From positions 1 to 41,875 of the forward strand of contig SOIS01000018.1 in the NCBI GenBank assembly GCA_004375965.1: DNA of 41,875 nucleotides, given 5' to 3'. Shown one piece after another: positions 9,312 through 19,324 of the stretch. Each line of letters starts with the position of its first letter. The first letter of the stretch is position 1. The notes beneath the pieces were generated by a model. That model saw only the letters and a list, made by a program, of their open reading frames with translations. It was not told the origin of the DNA and made no database searches. The stretch is from Candidatus Cloacimonadota bacterium (lineage in GTDB: Bacteria; Hydrothermota; E44-bin80). Position numbers and translations under genes: made by a program.

Positions 9312-12163
9312 GTAATCCTTTGTTTCCATTTTTTGACGATTGTATCAATATCAAGTTCAACTGCCTTTTTCTTCTTCGTATAAATAGTGAGTTTTTTGGA
9401 ATACTGCACTTCTCCTATCGGTGCATATGGGATACCTTTAATGCAATTCTCAAAGGCCTTCCTTCTCTTCTCTGGTATTTCCACTATGAACCTCGAATTG
9501 GATTCCGAAAAGAGCAGTTCATCATCTCTTAAATTTCCTTCCCGGATAATCTTTTCAAGATACATTACAGCGCCAAGCCTTCCACCAATTATCATCTCTG
9601 AAATTGCAACTCCAATCCCACCTTCTGAGCAATCGTGGATTGCGCTAACATAACCTTTTTTTATTGCGCGATGAATCTTTTTAAGAGTTTTATATGATTG
9701 TTTGAAATCGAGTTCAGGAACTGCATTGCCTGTTCTATTGAAAAGTTTGAAGTAGTGCGAACCTCCCATTTCTTTTTTTGTCTTTCCAATAATATAGATG
9801 AGATTTCTTGCTTGCTTAAAATTACTTGAAGGACTTTTGGTGACATCATCGCAGATGCTAACGCAGGATATTAGGAGTGTTGAGAGTATTGATTTCTTTT
9901 TACCTTTGAGCGAAAATACATTATTCAAGCTGTCCTTTCCAGAAATAAAGGGCACCTTCAATGCAACAGCCGTATCATAGCATCCATAAGATGTACGAAC
10001 GAGTTCACCGAGTATCTTTGGGTTGTTTACATCTCCCCAGGAGAAATTATCAAGTATTGCTGCTTTGTTTGGATTGCCGCCACAAGCAACAGAATTCCTC
10101 ATTGCTTCTTCTATAGATGATGCTGCCATCCAGTATGGATCAATTTTGCCATAGTATGGATTGATCCCACACGTTATAACAATTCCTCTTTTTGAGTCAG
10201 GAAAAGGACGGAGGACTGCACCATCAGAAGGGCCATCGTTTTCCCAACCAACCAGTGGTTTGAGAGCACTCATTCCTTGAACCTCGTGGTCATACTGCCG
10301 TATAACAATTTCCTTGCTTGCAATATTGGGATGTGAAAGGAGTTTAAGAAGTATTTCACCGAGACGTAGCTTTTTAGGTAGCACAGGTTCTGCAAAACGT
10401 TCTCTCTTCCAGTATGCCTTTTTTCTTGAGAGAGGACATTTATTATGAAGGAAGTCCATATCGAGCTCTCCAACCTTCTCATTTTTATAGAGTAACTTGA
10501 GCTTACCTGTATTTTCGAACCTTCCGATTGGCGCAAAATCAACATTATGTTTAGAAAAGACCTGTTTCAACCTGTCCATATCCTTTTGGGGAACAGCAAT
10601 AAGCATCCGTTCCTGTGATTCCGAAATCCATATCTCGTCATACTTAAGTCCTTTGTATTTCAAAGGAACCTTTTCAAGATGAACTACCGCTCCGAGTTCT
10701 TTACCCATCTCTCCTACTGCTGAAGATAAACCGCCACCTCCACAATCAGTAATGGCGTTATAGAGATGTTCATCCCTTGCCTCGATAAGGGCATCAACAA
10801 GTTTCTTCTCAGTTATAGGATTTCCAATCTGAACAGCACCAGATGATGTGATCTCGGAAGTTTCATCAAGTTCCTGTGAAGCAAATGTAACTCCGTGAAT
10901 ACCATCCTTCCCAGTTTTTCCTCCACAGACTACAATTACATCACCATCCCGTGGTGCTTTGAAGCAAAGACTTGCAGGAATAATGCCAATATTGCCGCAG
11001 TAAACAACTGGATTGTAGAGATATTCTTTATCGAATAAAATAGCTCCATTTACTGTCGGAATCCCCATTCTGTTTCCATAATCCCTCACGCCTGCAATTA
11101 CTCCTTTGAATATTCTTTTGGGATGTAAAACACCGGAAGGAAGATTTTTAATTGAAATGTTCATTGGACCAAAACAGAAAATATCTGTGCTTGCAATGGG
11201 TTTTGCACCAAGACCAGTTCCGAGTGTATCCCTTATGACACCTCCTATTCCAGTTCCTGCACCACCGTAAGGTTCAAGAGCAGATGGATGGTTATGTGTC
11301 TCAACCTTAAATGATATGTTGTAATCCCTGTTATATTTAATGATACCAGCATTGTCCTTAAATACTGAAACACAGTAGTCTCTATTTACTTTCTCTGTTG
11401 CCTTCATAATTGTTGTTTTGAGAAGGTTTCTAATCCTTTTCCCGTTATAATCTATTATTCCCTTGAATGTTTTATGAATGCAGTGTTCGCTCCAGGTTTG
11501 GGCAATTGTTTCAAGTTCAATATCAAAGGGTTCCCTTCCATTGTTAAAGAAGTAATCCTGGATGCTTTTCATTTCAACAAGATCAAGGGAGAGCAGCCCT
11601 CTTCTTGAAAGATCAAAGAGTTCTTCATCATTTTTATTTATAATATTGATAGTTCGTTTCTTAAAAGAAAGAATCTTCTTTCTGAAATGAATACTATTTT
11701 TGTCTCTTAACCATATCTGAATGAGGTTATTCATAAGGAGTTTTTTTACAATAAATTCAATCTCTTTTTCATTCACTGCACCAGTTATTTCGTATCGGTT
11801 TCTGGTCTGAACATCTTCTATCTCTTTTATACCAATTTTTTTCATTAGTTTAAGTGTTGTAAGTGCAACGGGGTCCATTACCCCTGGTAGGTATGCTATC
11901 TCTACAAAAGTGATCGTTTTTTCATTACCATGAGTTATGTGATCTGTAAAACTATAGATATCAGAAACCGGATCAGATAATATATCCTTTGCGATCAGAT
12001 CTAATTTCTCTTTTTTGATCTTTTTTGCTTTAAGAATGAAAATTCTTATAAAGCGGATACTCTTGATACCTCTTGACCCAAGATGTTGAACATCCTTCTT
12101 GATTTCTTCACCAATAGGATCTTGGAGTGATGGTTTTGTTGATATCTCAATTCGGTAATACAT
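9305..12163 (-). CDS. purL: Phosphoribosylformylglycinamidine synthase PurL with N-terminal tandem PurS-like domains
   Basis: PurL motifs ETHNHPSALEPYGGAGTGIGGVIRD, DCGGGGLSSAVGEMG, HDCSEGGIGVAISEM. Two PurS-like units in residues ~1-165. MYYRIEI start preferred to 12199, which lies in repeat DNA. Confidence 0.92.
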   Translation of the reverse strand: MYYRIEISTKPSLQDPIGEEIKKDVQHLGSRGIKSIRFIRIFILKAKKIKKEKLDLIAKDILSDPVSDIYSFTDHITHGNEKTITFVEIAYLPGVMDPVALTTLKLMKKIGIKEIEDVQTRNRYEITGAVNEKEIEFIVKKLLMNNLIQIWLRDKNSIHFRKKILSFKKRTINIINKNDEELFDLSRRGLLSLDLVEMKSIQDYFFNNGREPFDIELETIAQTWSEHCIHKTFKGIIDYNGKRIRNLLKTTIMKATEKVNRDYCVSVFKDNAGIIKYNRDYNISFKVETHNHPSALEPYGGAGTGIGGVIRDTLGTGLGAKPIASTDIFCFGPMNISIKNLPSGVLHPKRIFKGVIAGVRDYGNRMGIPTVNGAILFDKEYLYNPVVYCGNIGIIPASLCFKAPRDGDVIVVCGGKTGKDGIHGVTFASQELDETSEITSSGAVQIGNPITEKKLVDALIEARDEHLYNAITDCGGGGLSSAVGEMGKELGAVVHLEKVPLKYKGLKYDEIWISESQERMLIAVPQKDMDRLKQVFSKHNVDFAPIGRFENTGKLKLLYKNEKVGELDMDFLHNKCPLSRKKAYWKRERFAEPVLPKKLRLGEILLKLLSHPNIASKEIVIRQYDHEVQGMSALKPLVGWENDGPSDGAVLRPFPDSKRGIVITCGINPYYGKIDPYWMAASSIEEAMRNSVACGGNPNKAAILDNFSWGDVNNPKILGELVRTSYGCYDTAVALKVPFISGKDSLNNVFSLKGKKKSILSTLLISCVSICDDVTKSPSSNFKQARNLIYIIGKTKKEMGGSHYFKLFNRTGNAVPELDFKQSYKTLKKIHRAIKKGYVSAIHDCSEGGIGVAISEMIIGGRLGAVMYLEKIIREGNLRDDELLFSESNSRFIVEIPEKRRKAFENCIKGIPYAPIGEVQYSKKLTIYTKKKKAVELDIDTIVKKWKQRITW

Positions 12164-12172
12164 TTTCAATTT

Positions 12173-12263
12173 AGACTTTAGATATGAGACATAAGACATA
12201 AAACTTTGATAGGAGAGAAATTAGGAAGTGGGTCTGTAGTCTTAAGTCTAAGGTCTTATGTCT
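12173..12263. repeat. Opposed arrays of 7-bp AGACNNN repeats (5 heptads on +, 5 on -)
   Basis: + 12173-12207: AGACTTT AGATATG AGACATA AGACATA AAACTTT. - 12263-12229: AGACATA AGACCTT AGACTTA AGACTAC AGACCCA. Confidence 0.85.
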
Positions 12264-12276
12264 GATTTTTTGATAT

Positions 12277-13098
12277 TTACATTCTGAACCCAAGTGCAAT
12301 ACCGTAAAACCCGTATGACTGGGATCTTCCAAATTCGAGGTTAACATCTATGAGTTCTACAGGAACAGTCAATCCAAAGTAAAATTTGTTGATGGTACCT
12401 GGTTTAAATGTTATATCTCCTGCAGCATCATTAACTTCATAGTTACCTTTCAGTGTCGTTGATATCCACCCAATGCCAGTATATATTTCGACCAATCTAA
12501 GATTCTCGCGTATGTCAAGATGGTAATAGAGGGTCTTAAGGTTGAAGGAACAATATGCTGTCTCCTCTGTTTGTTTGTCAAAAAATTTGAATTGTCCATC
12601 AAACAGGTAACTATATTCAAAAGAAAAGGAGATTGCTGGAATAAATCCGTAGTTTTTTAGTAGATTTAATTTGGTTATAAAGGAAAGGCTGTAAGGATAT
12701 TTCTCCTTGTATTGATTGAGAGTTCCTAAAAGCGGGGATATAGATCCCTTTATGCCTGTTTCGATTCCCATAAATCCTTTCCAGGAAGGAATTGGAGCAA
12801 ATCCCTTAAAAACTCCCATACTTCCTTTCAGGTGAAACATAGAGATGGAAGTTTTTATAGTTCCTTCTCCCTCGGGATTCTTTATACTTGATTCTAAACT
12901 TGATACACCTGTTTCTATATTAAAATGTGGTGTACCTGCAAGATAGAATGATGAATTGAAATTGCCACCATTAATGGTAAGAGCAAAAGGCTTATTTATT
13001 TCATCAAGAAAGATTGTCAAATCTTCCTCCGAAGGGATTCCAGCAAAGAGTAGTGTAGGTATGAAAAGAGACATGAAAACTAAAAGAAATAGTCTCAT
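12277..13098 (-). CDS. Hypothetical secreted / outer-membrane beta-barrel-like protein
   Basis: Signal peptide MRLFLLVFMSLFIPTLLFA; alternating beta-rich sequence; aromatic-rich C-terminus YGFYGIALGFRM. Confidence 0.6.
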   Translation of the reverse strand: MRLFLLVFMSLFIPTLLFAGIPSEEDLTIFLDEINKPFALTINGGNFNSSFYLAGTPHFNIETGVSSLESSIKNPEGEGTIKTSISMFHLKGSMGVFKGFAPIPSWKGFMGIETGIKGSISPLLGTLNQYKEKYPYSLSFITKLNLLKNYGFIPAISFSFEYSYLFDGQFKFFDKQTEETAYCSFNLKTLYYHLDIRENLRLVEIYTGIGWISTTLKGNYEVNDAAGDITFKPGTINKFYFGLTVPVELIDVNLEFGRSQSYGFYGIALGFRM

Positions 13099-13268
13099 TT
13101 ATTATCACCCTTCTGCCTGAGTTTTTTAGATCTTAAACCTGCCCAGGTCGAGAAGATAATTATAATGATACCAAAACAGACATTGTGCCATTTAACAGGT
13201 TTACCAAACAGAAAACCTGAGTAAGCAATCCATAGACCGACATAGAGAAGAACCCAGTTCTGCCACAT
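13095..13268 (-). CDS. 57-aa SPW-repeat-like small membrane protein (missing from the ORF track)
   Basis: MWQNWVLLYVGLWIAYSGFLFGKPVKWHNVCFGIIIIIFSTWAGLRSKKLRQKGDNK*; AGGAGGG RBS about 3 nt upstream of ATG; TGA overlaps the ATG of the next gene (ATGA). Confidence 0.75.
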   Translation of the reverse strand: MWQNWVLLYVGLWIAYSGFLFGKPVKWHNVCFGIIIIIFSTWAGLRSKKLRQKGDNK

Positions 13269-13295
13269 AATCCCTCCTTTTTACGTTGTTAAAAA

Positions 13296-13431
13296 TAGAA
13301 ATTAGAAATTGCGAAATTAAGAAATTGAAATGCTCAAAACACGAAATTTCGAAACTAGGAAATTGGAAATTGTTTCTTGTATCTTTTGTTTTGATTTTCG
13401 TAATTTTCATTTTCGTATTTTCGTAACTTAA
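13296..13431. repeat. Degenerate 7-8 bp GAAATTN repeats followed by TTTCGTA repeats
   Basis: agaaattagaaattgcgaaattaagaaattgaaatg...cgaaatttcgaaactaggaaattggaaattg ... ttcgtaattttcattttcgtattttcgtaac. Confidence 0.7.
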
Positions 13432-13544
13432 GTACAGTTGTACATTTTTATAATTTCGGATTTTCTGATTTTCATCTTTTTTTCATCGTCTTGATTCTCT
13501 TTTAATCCCGTTTGATTTTCTCCTTGTTATACATTGGTCCGTTC

Positions 13545-16500
13545 TTAGAACTTAAATTCAATCCACACATCCAGACCTGTTGTGCTTGATTTTGTATCCT
13601 GTTTTTTGTCGTTCATTATCGAATAGTTACCTATCAATCCTCCTGTGATATTTTCAGAAAAGTTATAACTAAGGCGTGGGGTAATCATATAGTTGATAAT
13701 ATGGTTTGTTGGTCCAGACTGTCTGGAAGAAATGGAATAACTCTTTGAGTAATTGAAATCAAGCCCAGCATCAAGGTTACTCGAAAACTGTATTCTACGT
13801 CCGAGCAATGGGAACTTCAAACCGGTTGGTGCCCTGAAGGAATATGAAATGGAGACATTATACCCTGATGTTTTTGTTGTGGTTTGATAAAATATTGGAG
13901 AGTAATTGTTAGATTTGTTTACTGTAAAATTGGCGGAGAGATTTGTCCTCACATCCCTGGTCCAGGTCATCTGAAACGATGGACCCCAGGATACATTATT
14001 TGATTCAGATTGAGTGCCTTTCCCAACAGTTTCGTTAGAACCCTTATACTTTCTATAATTAATAGAAGCCGAGGCATTTTTAAGAGCATTATTTTTTGGC
14101 AAAAATTTTGTTAGTTGTGGAAATTGCAGATTTATGTCAGGCCAGGTGGTTGACCTTGATATTTGCTGGCTACTCGCTGTGATATTCCTATTCTTGTTTG
14201 TAGTATATGAGGTATTAAGAGTAAAGATGCTTGTATTAATACCGCTCGAGATTGTGAGGTTGTCTGTAGTGCTCTTCTGGTTGTTTGGGTTAGATTGAGG
14301 ATTAGGATGTTTTAGATCTTTAGGAATTCCTTCCCTTAAACCAAATTGGTATTCCCAGCCAGGTCTTTTTGTGAGAAGACCGAATGATGTGTTCCTGTTC
14401 CTGCTGAGCGACATGTTTGGCCTTGTTATATAATTTGAGAATTGCTCCAGTTTAATTGCAACCCATTGGGGGCTTCCAGTTATTGCTGTAGTATCCTTAG
14501 ATTCGTCGCGAATCCGTGCAATCATTTTCAGTAGTTTTGAAATGGCGAAATCAAATGAGAGTGAAAGAATATTGCTATTCCCGACATTTCTCACAGGGAA
14601 TGAATCTTCCACCATAGTACGATTATTAGGATTTCTATCTTCTGAATAACTTGTGGAAAAGGTGAGTGATGGTCTTGACCACTCCCCGAATGTTGGTGAA
14701 AGGGATGATGAAAATGTCTTTTTGAGGTTTATAACCTCGCCAAATCTTTTTTTCAAGGAATCATTTTCATAGTTTATGTCCAGATCCCTTATTTCATCAT
14801 CGGAATAGTTACCAGTAAAAATAGCTATAGGATTATACTTAATACTTTTTGAAATGGTCAGGTATCGTTTTAGATTGTGTGTGGTCAATTTCCATCCCGT
14901 TGCCTGGCTTGTATAACGTCTTGACCAATTTCTCTTGTACCCCGCACTCGTACCAAAAGATCGAGGAAAATAGTAGAAATTAAAAAGATTCAGTAGTTTG
15001 AGAGGTTTGATTCCGGGTGAAAAACTGTAACTTCCTGTAATACTTCTATGTTTTATTGAATCCATACTTGTCGGTGTCTGGGAATAACTGCTATTATTAG
15101 ATGCATTTATCTTTACAGGATCAATTAAAATGTGACTAAGAAGATTGGTGGATTTTGAAACCTTACTGAAACCGATAGCTTCAGTTCGAGAACCACTCAT
15201 GCTTCTCTCTTTCTTTGCCTGTTCGCTATCGAGTATTACATCTGAGCCGGTTTTGTATTTTGGATAACCAACAGATTTGCTTTTACTGTGGCTCAATGGT
15301 ATATTAAACCCCCATAGCTTGGGGAAGAGTTTTCCAAGTGCAATGGTTCCTGTGTAATGATAGTCTGTTACGTTCGACTGTGCTACCTTGTTCATATTGA
15401 GCTGCTGAAAATCTGCATCGGTTCTTGAAGCAGAGCCACTGAGTGTTAAAAAATCAGCTATTCTTAGTTCCCCTGATATATTCATTTTCATCCCTTTATC
15501 CCTTCTTGGTGATGTTAATCTCAACTCATCTATCCAGAATTCGCCACTTACATCACTATTCCCTTCATTAATAAATCCGAGTTCAAGGTATTTAACATTG
15601 GTTAGGCTTGGATTGTTCCTGAAAGAATAGTTTCCTTTCTTATAATGCGTCGAATCTTCTGGTGCTTCAAGCTTTAAATCTGTCAACGCCTTAAATGGGA
15701 TGGTGATCTCTTTCCATGAAGATGAGATAGTTTCCTCAAATTGATAGTATGTTGTTGAATCACCTCCTATTCTGAAATAGAATTTTAGTGGTCCTCCTTC
15801 ATTGCATTGCACATAAAACTTCATAGTTTTATATGTTGTATAATCGTCTGCTTTACCCATTTGCATAAAGATCGAGCCTTTATGTTGCGGTCTCACATTC
15901 TGAAATTGTAACACAAGAGATTGTTCTCTCTTTCTTCTTCCAAGCTGGTCTTTGCCAGGGTCAAAAGGAGGATTATAATCCGGATTCTCTTCTGTGTTTT
16001 TCTGTGTTACAAATAGTTTCTCATCTGGCTGGACACTGCTAAGGGTATCCAGGGTAGATATACCCATATTTTCCCATGTGGTACCAGTTATTTCTATAGA
16101 GTAAAACTGGAGACTGTCTCTTTGTGAGAATCCATCAATCCATAATCTTACATATTTAACATATTCCCAATCCATCACTCCTATCTTTGTGCCTATTATA
16201 GTATCATCAAGTGGAATCCTGAAGAGTCTCCAGCCATTTGCATGTTCTTCGGCAACATATATGGAATCAGGATTTTCGAGAGAGATTGTATATTCTATAT
16301 ATCGAGAATTTGTATTCAATGCCCCGTCCCTATCAAGATCTTCTGTATCAAGACGGGCATTGTTCTCTGTTCCATTGAGTTTACGATAATCGGATTTGGT
16401 AATGGCATGCTGCGGATAATCGTCGTTACCATCGTCACCTGGAATATTGTCGCTATCTTTCCCCTGTATACCATCGAGACCTGTATCTTCGTTTTTATCG

Positions 16501-19085
16501 AGCAGACCATCCTTGTTTTTATCCTCAGAATCAATTGTACCGTTGTAGCCAACAATAGTTCCTTCCTTTGTCCATCTCGGTATATCTTCAGGGATACTTC
16601 TACCGATGTCAAAATGGAGTGTTCCGCGTGTTCCCTTTACCCAGAATTCAAGAAACCTCAACTTTGAAAGATCTTCACCAGTCTTTGAAATCAGGTTCAG
16701 TAGACTTAACCAGGAGCTCGGGTCGTTATTTTTTGGATAAAAAACAATACGTAAATATGAGGTCAAATCATCCTTCTGGTCTTCGGGTAGATTTGGAAAT
16801 ATATCACCCCTTTTTATCCACTCATCCCTTATGGGTTCGTACCAGTAATACTTTCCAATTGTGCTTGTGTCTTTACCCTGTGGAATGCTTCCATAATGCC
16901 ATAACCACATTGATGTCCCAATATCGGATGTCTGTTTCACACCCTCCATGTCATCTATATAGACCTCTCCCATCGAATTGGGGTCGGGCATTGAGAGAGC
17001 AACAACCCCATTTATTTTTGCTTGAGAGGGCTGTTCAGTTTCTATAAGAGGAAGTTTATCACAGAGTGTTGTTAGAAAATTGGGGTGCGTGGTGAAACTC
17101 CCATCAATCTCACCCACTACTACACTTCTTGGTTCCTGTCCCAGTTTTGGTCTTTCATCAAATGTTGATATATTTCTGTAGATCCAGCTTGTTCCTATTT
17201 TGTTATTTTGCGAAAGATTATATTCCCCACGGATTCCAATAAGTGATTTTGAAGCAGTCGAGAAGAAAGGTGCATACTGGTAATCAATCGTCAGCTTTGC
17301 ATTTGGTTGAGCCATAAGTTCTTTTCCTCTTCCTTTAAATTCAACACTTCCCGTATTGTAATCTATCGTGTATTCAATATCTCTCTGGAGTGTGATACCG
17401 TTAACACTCACCACTTCAGAACCCTCTATAATATTGAGCTGACCGAGAAATATCATGGTTTGCGCACCTTTATATGTCATTTCTATATAGTACTTGCGAA
17501 GGTTTGCATTCGTTGATGTTGTATCGTAAATAACAGTATTGGGATCGTTTAGTATGGTGGAATCTGCAAATGGACGTAAACTTGGGAATCTAATAAGTCC
17601 TCTCTCGTTATCAACAAACTGTCTATCAATATATCCATCTTCATTTTCATCTATACCAAGTAAAAAAGAATATTCTATAGTATTCTGTGTTGTTGAATCT
17701 TCCCCTTCGCCAGAAGAATATTTTTTTATTATAATACTAATTCGGTCCGGGTTCGGAATTTTTGATGCTCCGAAGGAATAATAATTTCTCAGTTCGTAAT
17801 TCCAAGTTTCGTAAGAAGGATTGTTATTTTCGGGCTTTAACAATTTTAGCATAAATGTATCACCTGGAGGATACGAACCGATGGTATCTATCTGATTTGT
17901 AACTCTGTTCTTTTTTATATACCGTACTGCCAGGACATATTCGTTTACTAATGGTACATTAAGATAGAGTAAATTTCCAAAGAGTTCATAATCCGCTGTC
18001 GGTAGCTTTTCATCAAACATCCCCATATAAAATAGGAGTGTATCCAGTGTATCTGCATTGAGATAGACCTTTGCAGGTACAGCCATAGTATCATTAGTAT
18101 AATTTCTGTCATCAATATAAACATCAAATTCAAGAATAGTATCATTACTAACAAAATTCATATCTAAGTAAAAAAATCTTCTCCTTTCATAATCAATATC
18201 ATTCCTTACTATGGTATCCTGTCGTGACTGACCAATAAATGTTGTCTGGTCGCTCTCTCCCTGTTCCTTGCTTGCTACTGCTGTAATATCGAGCGGTCCT
18301 ATCTTCGCAAGAGCTTTTATACCAAATAGACCTTTATAACTTGGTGGGGCACCAATAACCATTGTCCCTGGTAGGCTCATATCTGTATCACCAGCTTCTA
18401 TCAACTGGATGATTTCGTCCTCCTCACCCTTGTACTGGAGTTTTATCTTATTTTGCAGGTCAGATTCCGCTTCACTGTTGTGGTCTATAAAGACATGTAT
18501 TTTCTGACCAACCGTTCCCTGGAGATTCACATTTAATATCTGTTTCATCTTTAGTTCGGGAAGAATAGACCTGCTTTCATTTGGACGATGAGTCCTGTCA
18601 TAAAATGTTGTTTTTTGACCACCGAAATCAATCTTCTCGCTTCCCCGAACAGAAAGCTTACCTCCTTCACCTATAATTCCAGATATGGGTGTTTTTATCC
18701 TGGGCAGTTCAAGATCAGGGACAAGCCCCTGAGTGTATGCTGTCCCTTTCGTCTGGACTGCCTTTTGTGTCTCCTCAAACCAAAGCTTTCTCATAGAGAG
18801 TTCTGAATAGTGTCTTATGAAATCTTTCATACTCTCTATTTTATAAAAATCAAGGAAGATATTATACTTATAAAGTTCGTATGTTATCATTTGATTTTCA
18901 AAATAGGGATGAAAAACCTTTTTTACTGGTGATAGTTTTGAAAAATATGAATCTGCAAAATCTTCCCATGATAAATAAACAGTCGTTGAATCTATTTTAA
19001 GAGTGTCGATATTACTCTCCTGTGTAAAAGATAGGACTGAAAGAGATATAAGTATAGTTGCAGATATTAATATTATTCTTGTCAT
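13545..19085 (-). CDS. sprA: SprA-type giant cell-surface / outer-membrane translocon protein (T9SS-associated)
   Basis: 1846 aa with signal peptide; GLVPDLELPRIKTPISGIIGEGGKLSVRGSEKIDFGGQ; repeated beta-strands; EF-hand-like DKNKDGLLDKNEDTGLDG and DLDRDGALNTN; C-terminus WIEFKF. Resembles the SprA family. Confidence 0.82.
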   Translation of the reverse strand: MTRIILISATILISLSVLSFTQESNIDTLKIDSTTVYLSWEDFADSYFSKLSPVKKVFHPYFENQMITYELYKYNIFLDFYKIESMKDFIRHYSELSMRKLWFEETQKAVQTKGTAYTQGLVPDLELPRIKTPISGIIGEGGKLSVRGSEKIDFGGQKTTFYDRTHRPNESRSILPELKMKQILNVNLQGTVGQKIHVFIDHNSEAESDLQNKIKLQYKGEEDEIIQLIEAGDTDMSLPGTMVIGAPPSYKGLFGIKALAKIGPLDITAVASKEQGESDQTTFIGQSRQDTIVRNDIDYERRRFFYLDMNFVSNDTILEFDVYIDDRNYTNDTMAVPAKVYLNADTLDTLLFYMGMFDEKLPTADYELFGNLLYLNVPLVNEYVLAVRYIKKNRVTNQIDTIGSYPPGDTFMLKLLKPENNNPSYETWNYELRNYYSFGASKIPNPDRISIIIKKYSSGEGEDSTTQNTIEYSFLLGIDENEDGYIDRQFVDNERGLIRFPSLRPFADSTILNDPNTVIYDTTSTNANLRKYYIEMTYKGAQTMIFLGQLNIIEGSEVVSVNGITLQRDIEYTIDYNTGSVEFKGRGKELMAQPNAKLTIDYQYAPFFSTASKSLIGIRGEYNLSQNNKIGTSWIYRNISTFDERPKLGQEPRSVVVGEIDGSFTTHPNFLTTLCDKLPLIETEQPSQAKINGVVALSMPDPNSMGEVYIDDMEGVKQTSDIGTSMWLWHYGSIPQGKDTSTIGKYYWYEPIRDEWIKRGDIFPNLPEDQKDDLTSYLRIVFYPKNNDPSSWLSLLNLISKTGEDLSKLRFLEFWVKGTRGTLHFDIGRSIPEDIPRWTKEGTIVGYNGTIDSEDKNKDGLLDKNEDTGLDGIQGKDSDNIPGDDGNDDYPQHAITKSDYRKLNGTENNARLDTEDLDRDGALNTNSRYIEYTISLENPDSIYVAEEHANGWRLFRIPLDDTIIGTKIGVMDWEYVKYVRLWIDGFSQRDSLQFYSIEITGTTWENMGISTLDTLSSVQPDEKLFVTQKNTEENPDYNPPFDPGKDQLGRRKREQSLVLQFQNVRPQHKGSIFMQMGKADDYTTYKTMKFYVQCNEGGPLKFYFRIGGDSTTYYQFEETISSSWKEITIPFKALTDLKLEAPEDSTHYKKGNYSFRNNPSLTNVKYLELGFINEGNSDVSGEFWIDELRLTSPRRDKGMKMNISGELRIADFLTLSGSASRTDADFQQLNMNKVAQSNVTDYHYTGTIALGKLFPKLWGFNIPLSHSKSKSVGYPKYKTGSDVILDSEQAKKERSMSGSRTEAIGFSKVSKSTNLLSHILIDPVKINASNNSSYSQTPTSMDSIKHRSITGSYSFSPGIKPLKLLNLFNFYYFPRSFGTSAGYKRNWSRRYTSQATGWKLTTHNLKRYLTISKSIKYNPIAIFTGNYSDDEIRDLDINYENDSLKKRFGEVINLKKTFSSSLSPTFGEWSRPSLTFSTSYSEDRNPNNRTMVEDSFPVRNVGNSNILSLSFDFAISKLLKMIARIRDESKDTTAITGSPQWVAIKLEQFSNYITRPNMSLSRNRNTSFGLLTKRPGWEYQFGLREGIPKDLKHPNPQSNPNNQKSTTDNLTISSGINTSIFTLNTSYTTNKNRNITASSQQISRSTTWPDINLQFPQLTKFLPKNNALKNASASINYRKYKGSNETVGKGTQSESNNVSWGPSFQMTWTRDVRTNLSANFTVNKSNNYSPIFYQTTTKTSGYNVSISYSFRAPTGLKFPLLGRRIQFSSNLDAGLDFNYSKSYSISSRQSGPTNHIINYMITPRLSYNFSENITGGLIGNYSIMNDKKQDTKSSTTGLDVWIEFKF

Positions 19086-19289
19086 AAATTATCATTCCTT
19101 AATTTCATATGCAAATATAACACAAAATCCTACAAAATCAAGAAAAAAATCAGCCTTAGAAATATCAGAGTTTTCAAAGATTCCCCATAGAAAAAAATCT
19201 GATTATCAACATGACTATAAGAGATTTAAAGAAATTGTTATTTTTTGTTTCTTTCTCAATAGTATCCACGGTTTCTTGGAAAAATTTTG

Positions 19290-19318
19290 TTGACAAAAAA
19301 GAGTATGCTTGTTATAGT
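19290..19318 (+). promoter_or_regulatory. Promoter TTGACA-N17-TATAGT directly upstream of the first LptF/G gene
   Basis: TTGACA 19290-19295, TATAGT 19313-19318, ATG at 19325. Confidence 0.75.
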
Positions 19319-19324
19319 TTATGT

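Noticed and set aside
12164-12199. Extended purL N-terminus MSYVSYLKSKLK
   Set aside because: Encoded by AGAC heptads; homologous PurS-like sequence starts at MYYRIEI.
13201-13410. 69-aa minus-strand ORF
   Set aside because: Overlaps the better supported 57-aa SPW-like ORF and GAAATT repeats.
16189-17047. Plus-strand ORFs inside sprA
   Set aside because: Antisense shadow ORFs without motifs.
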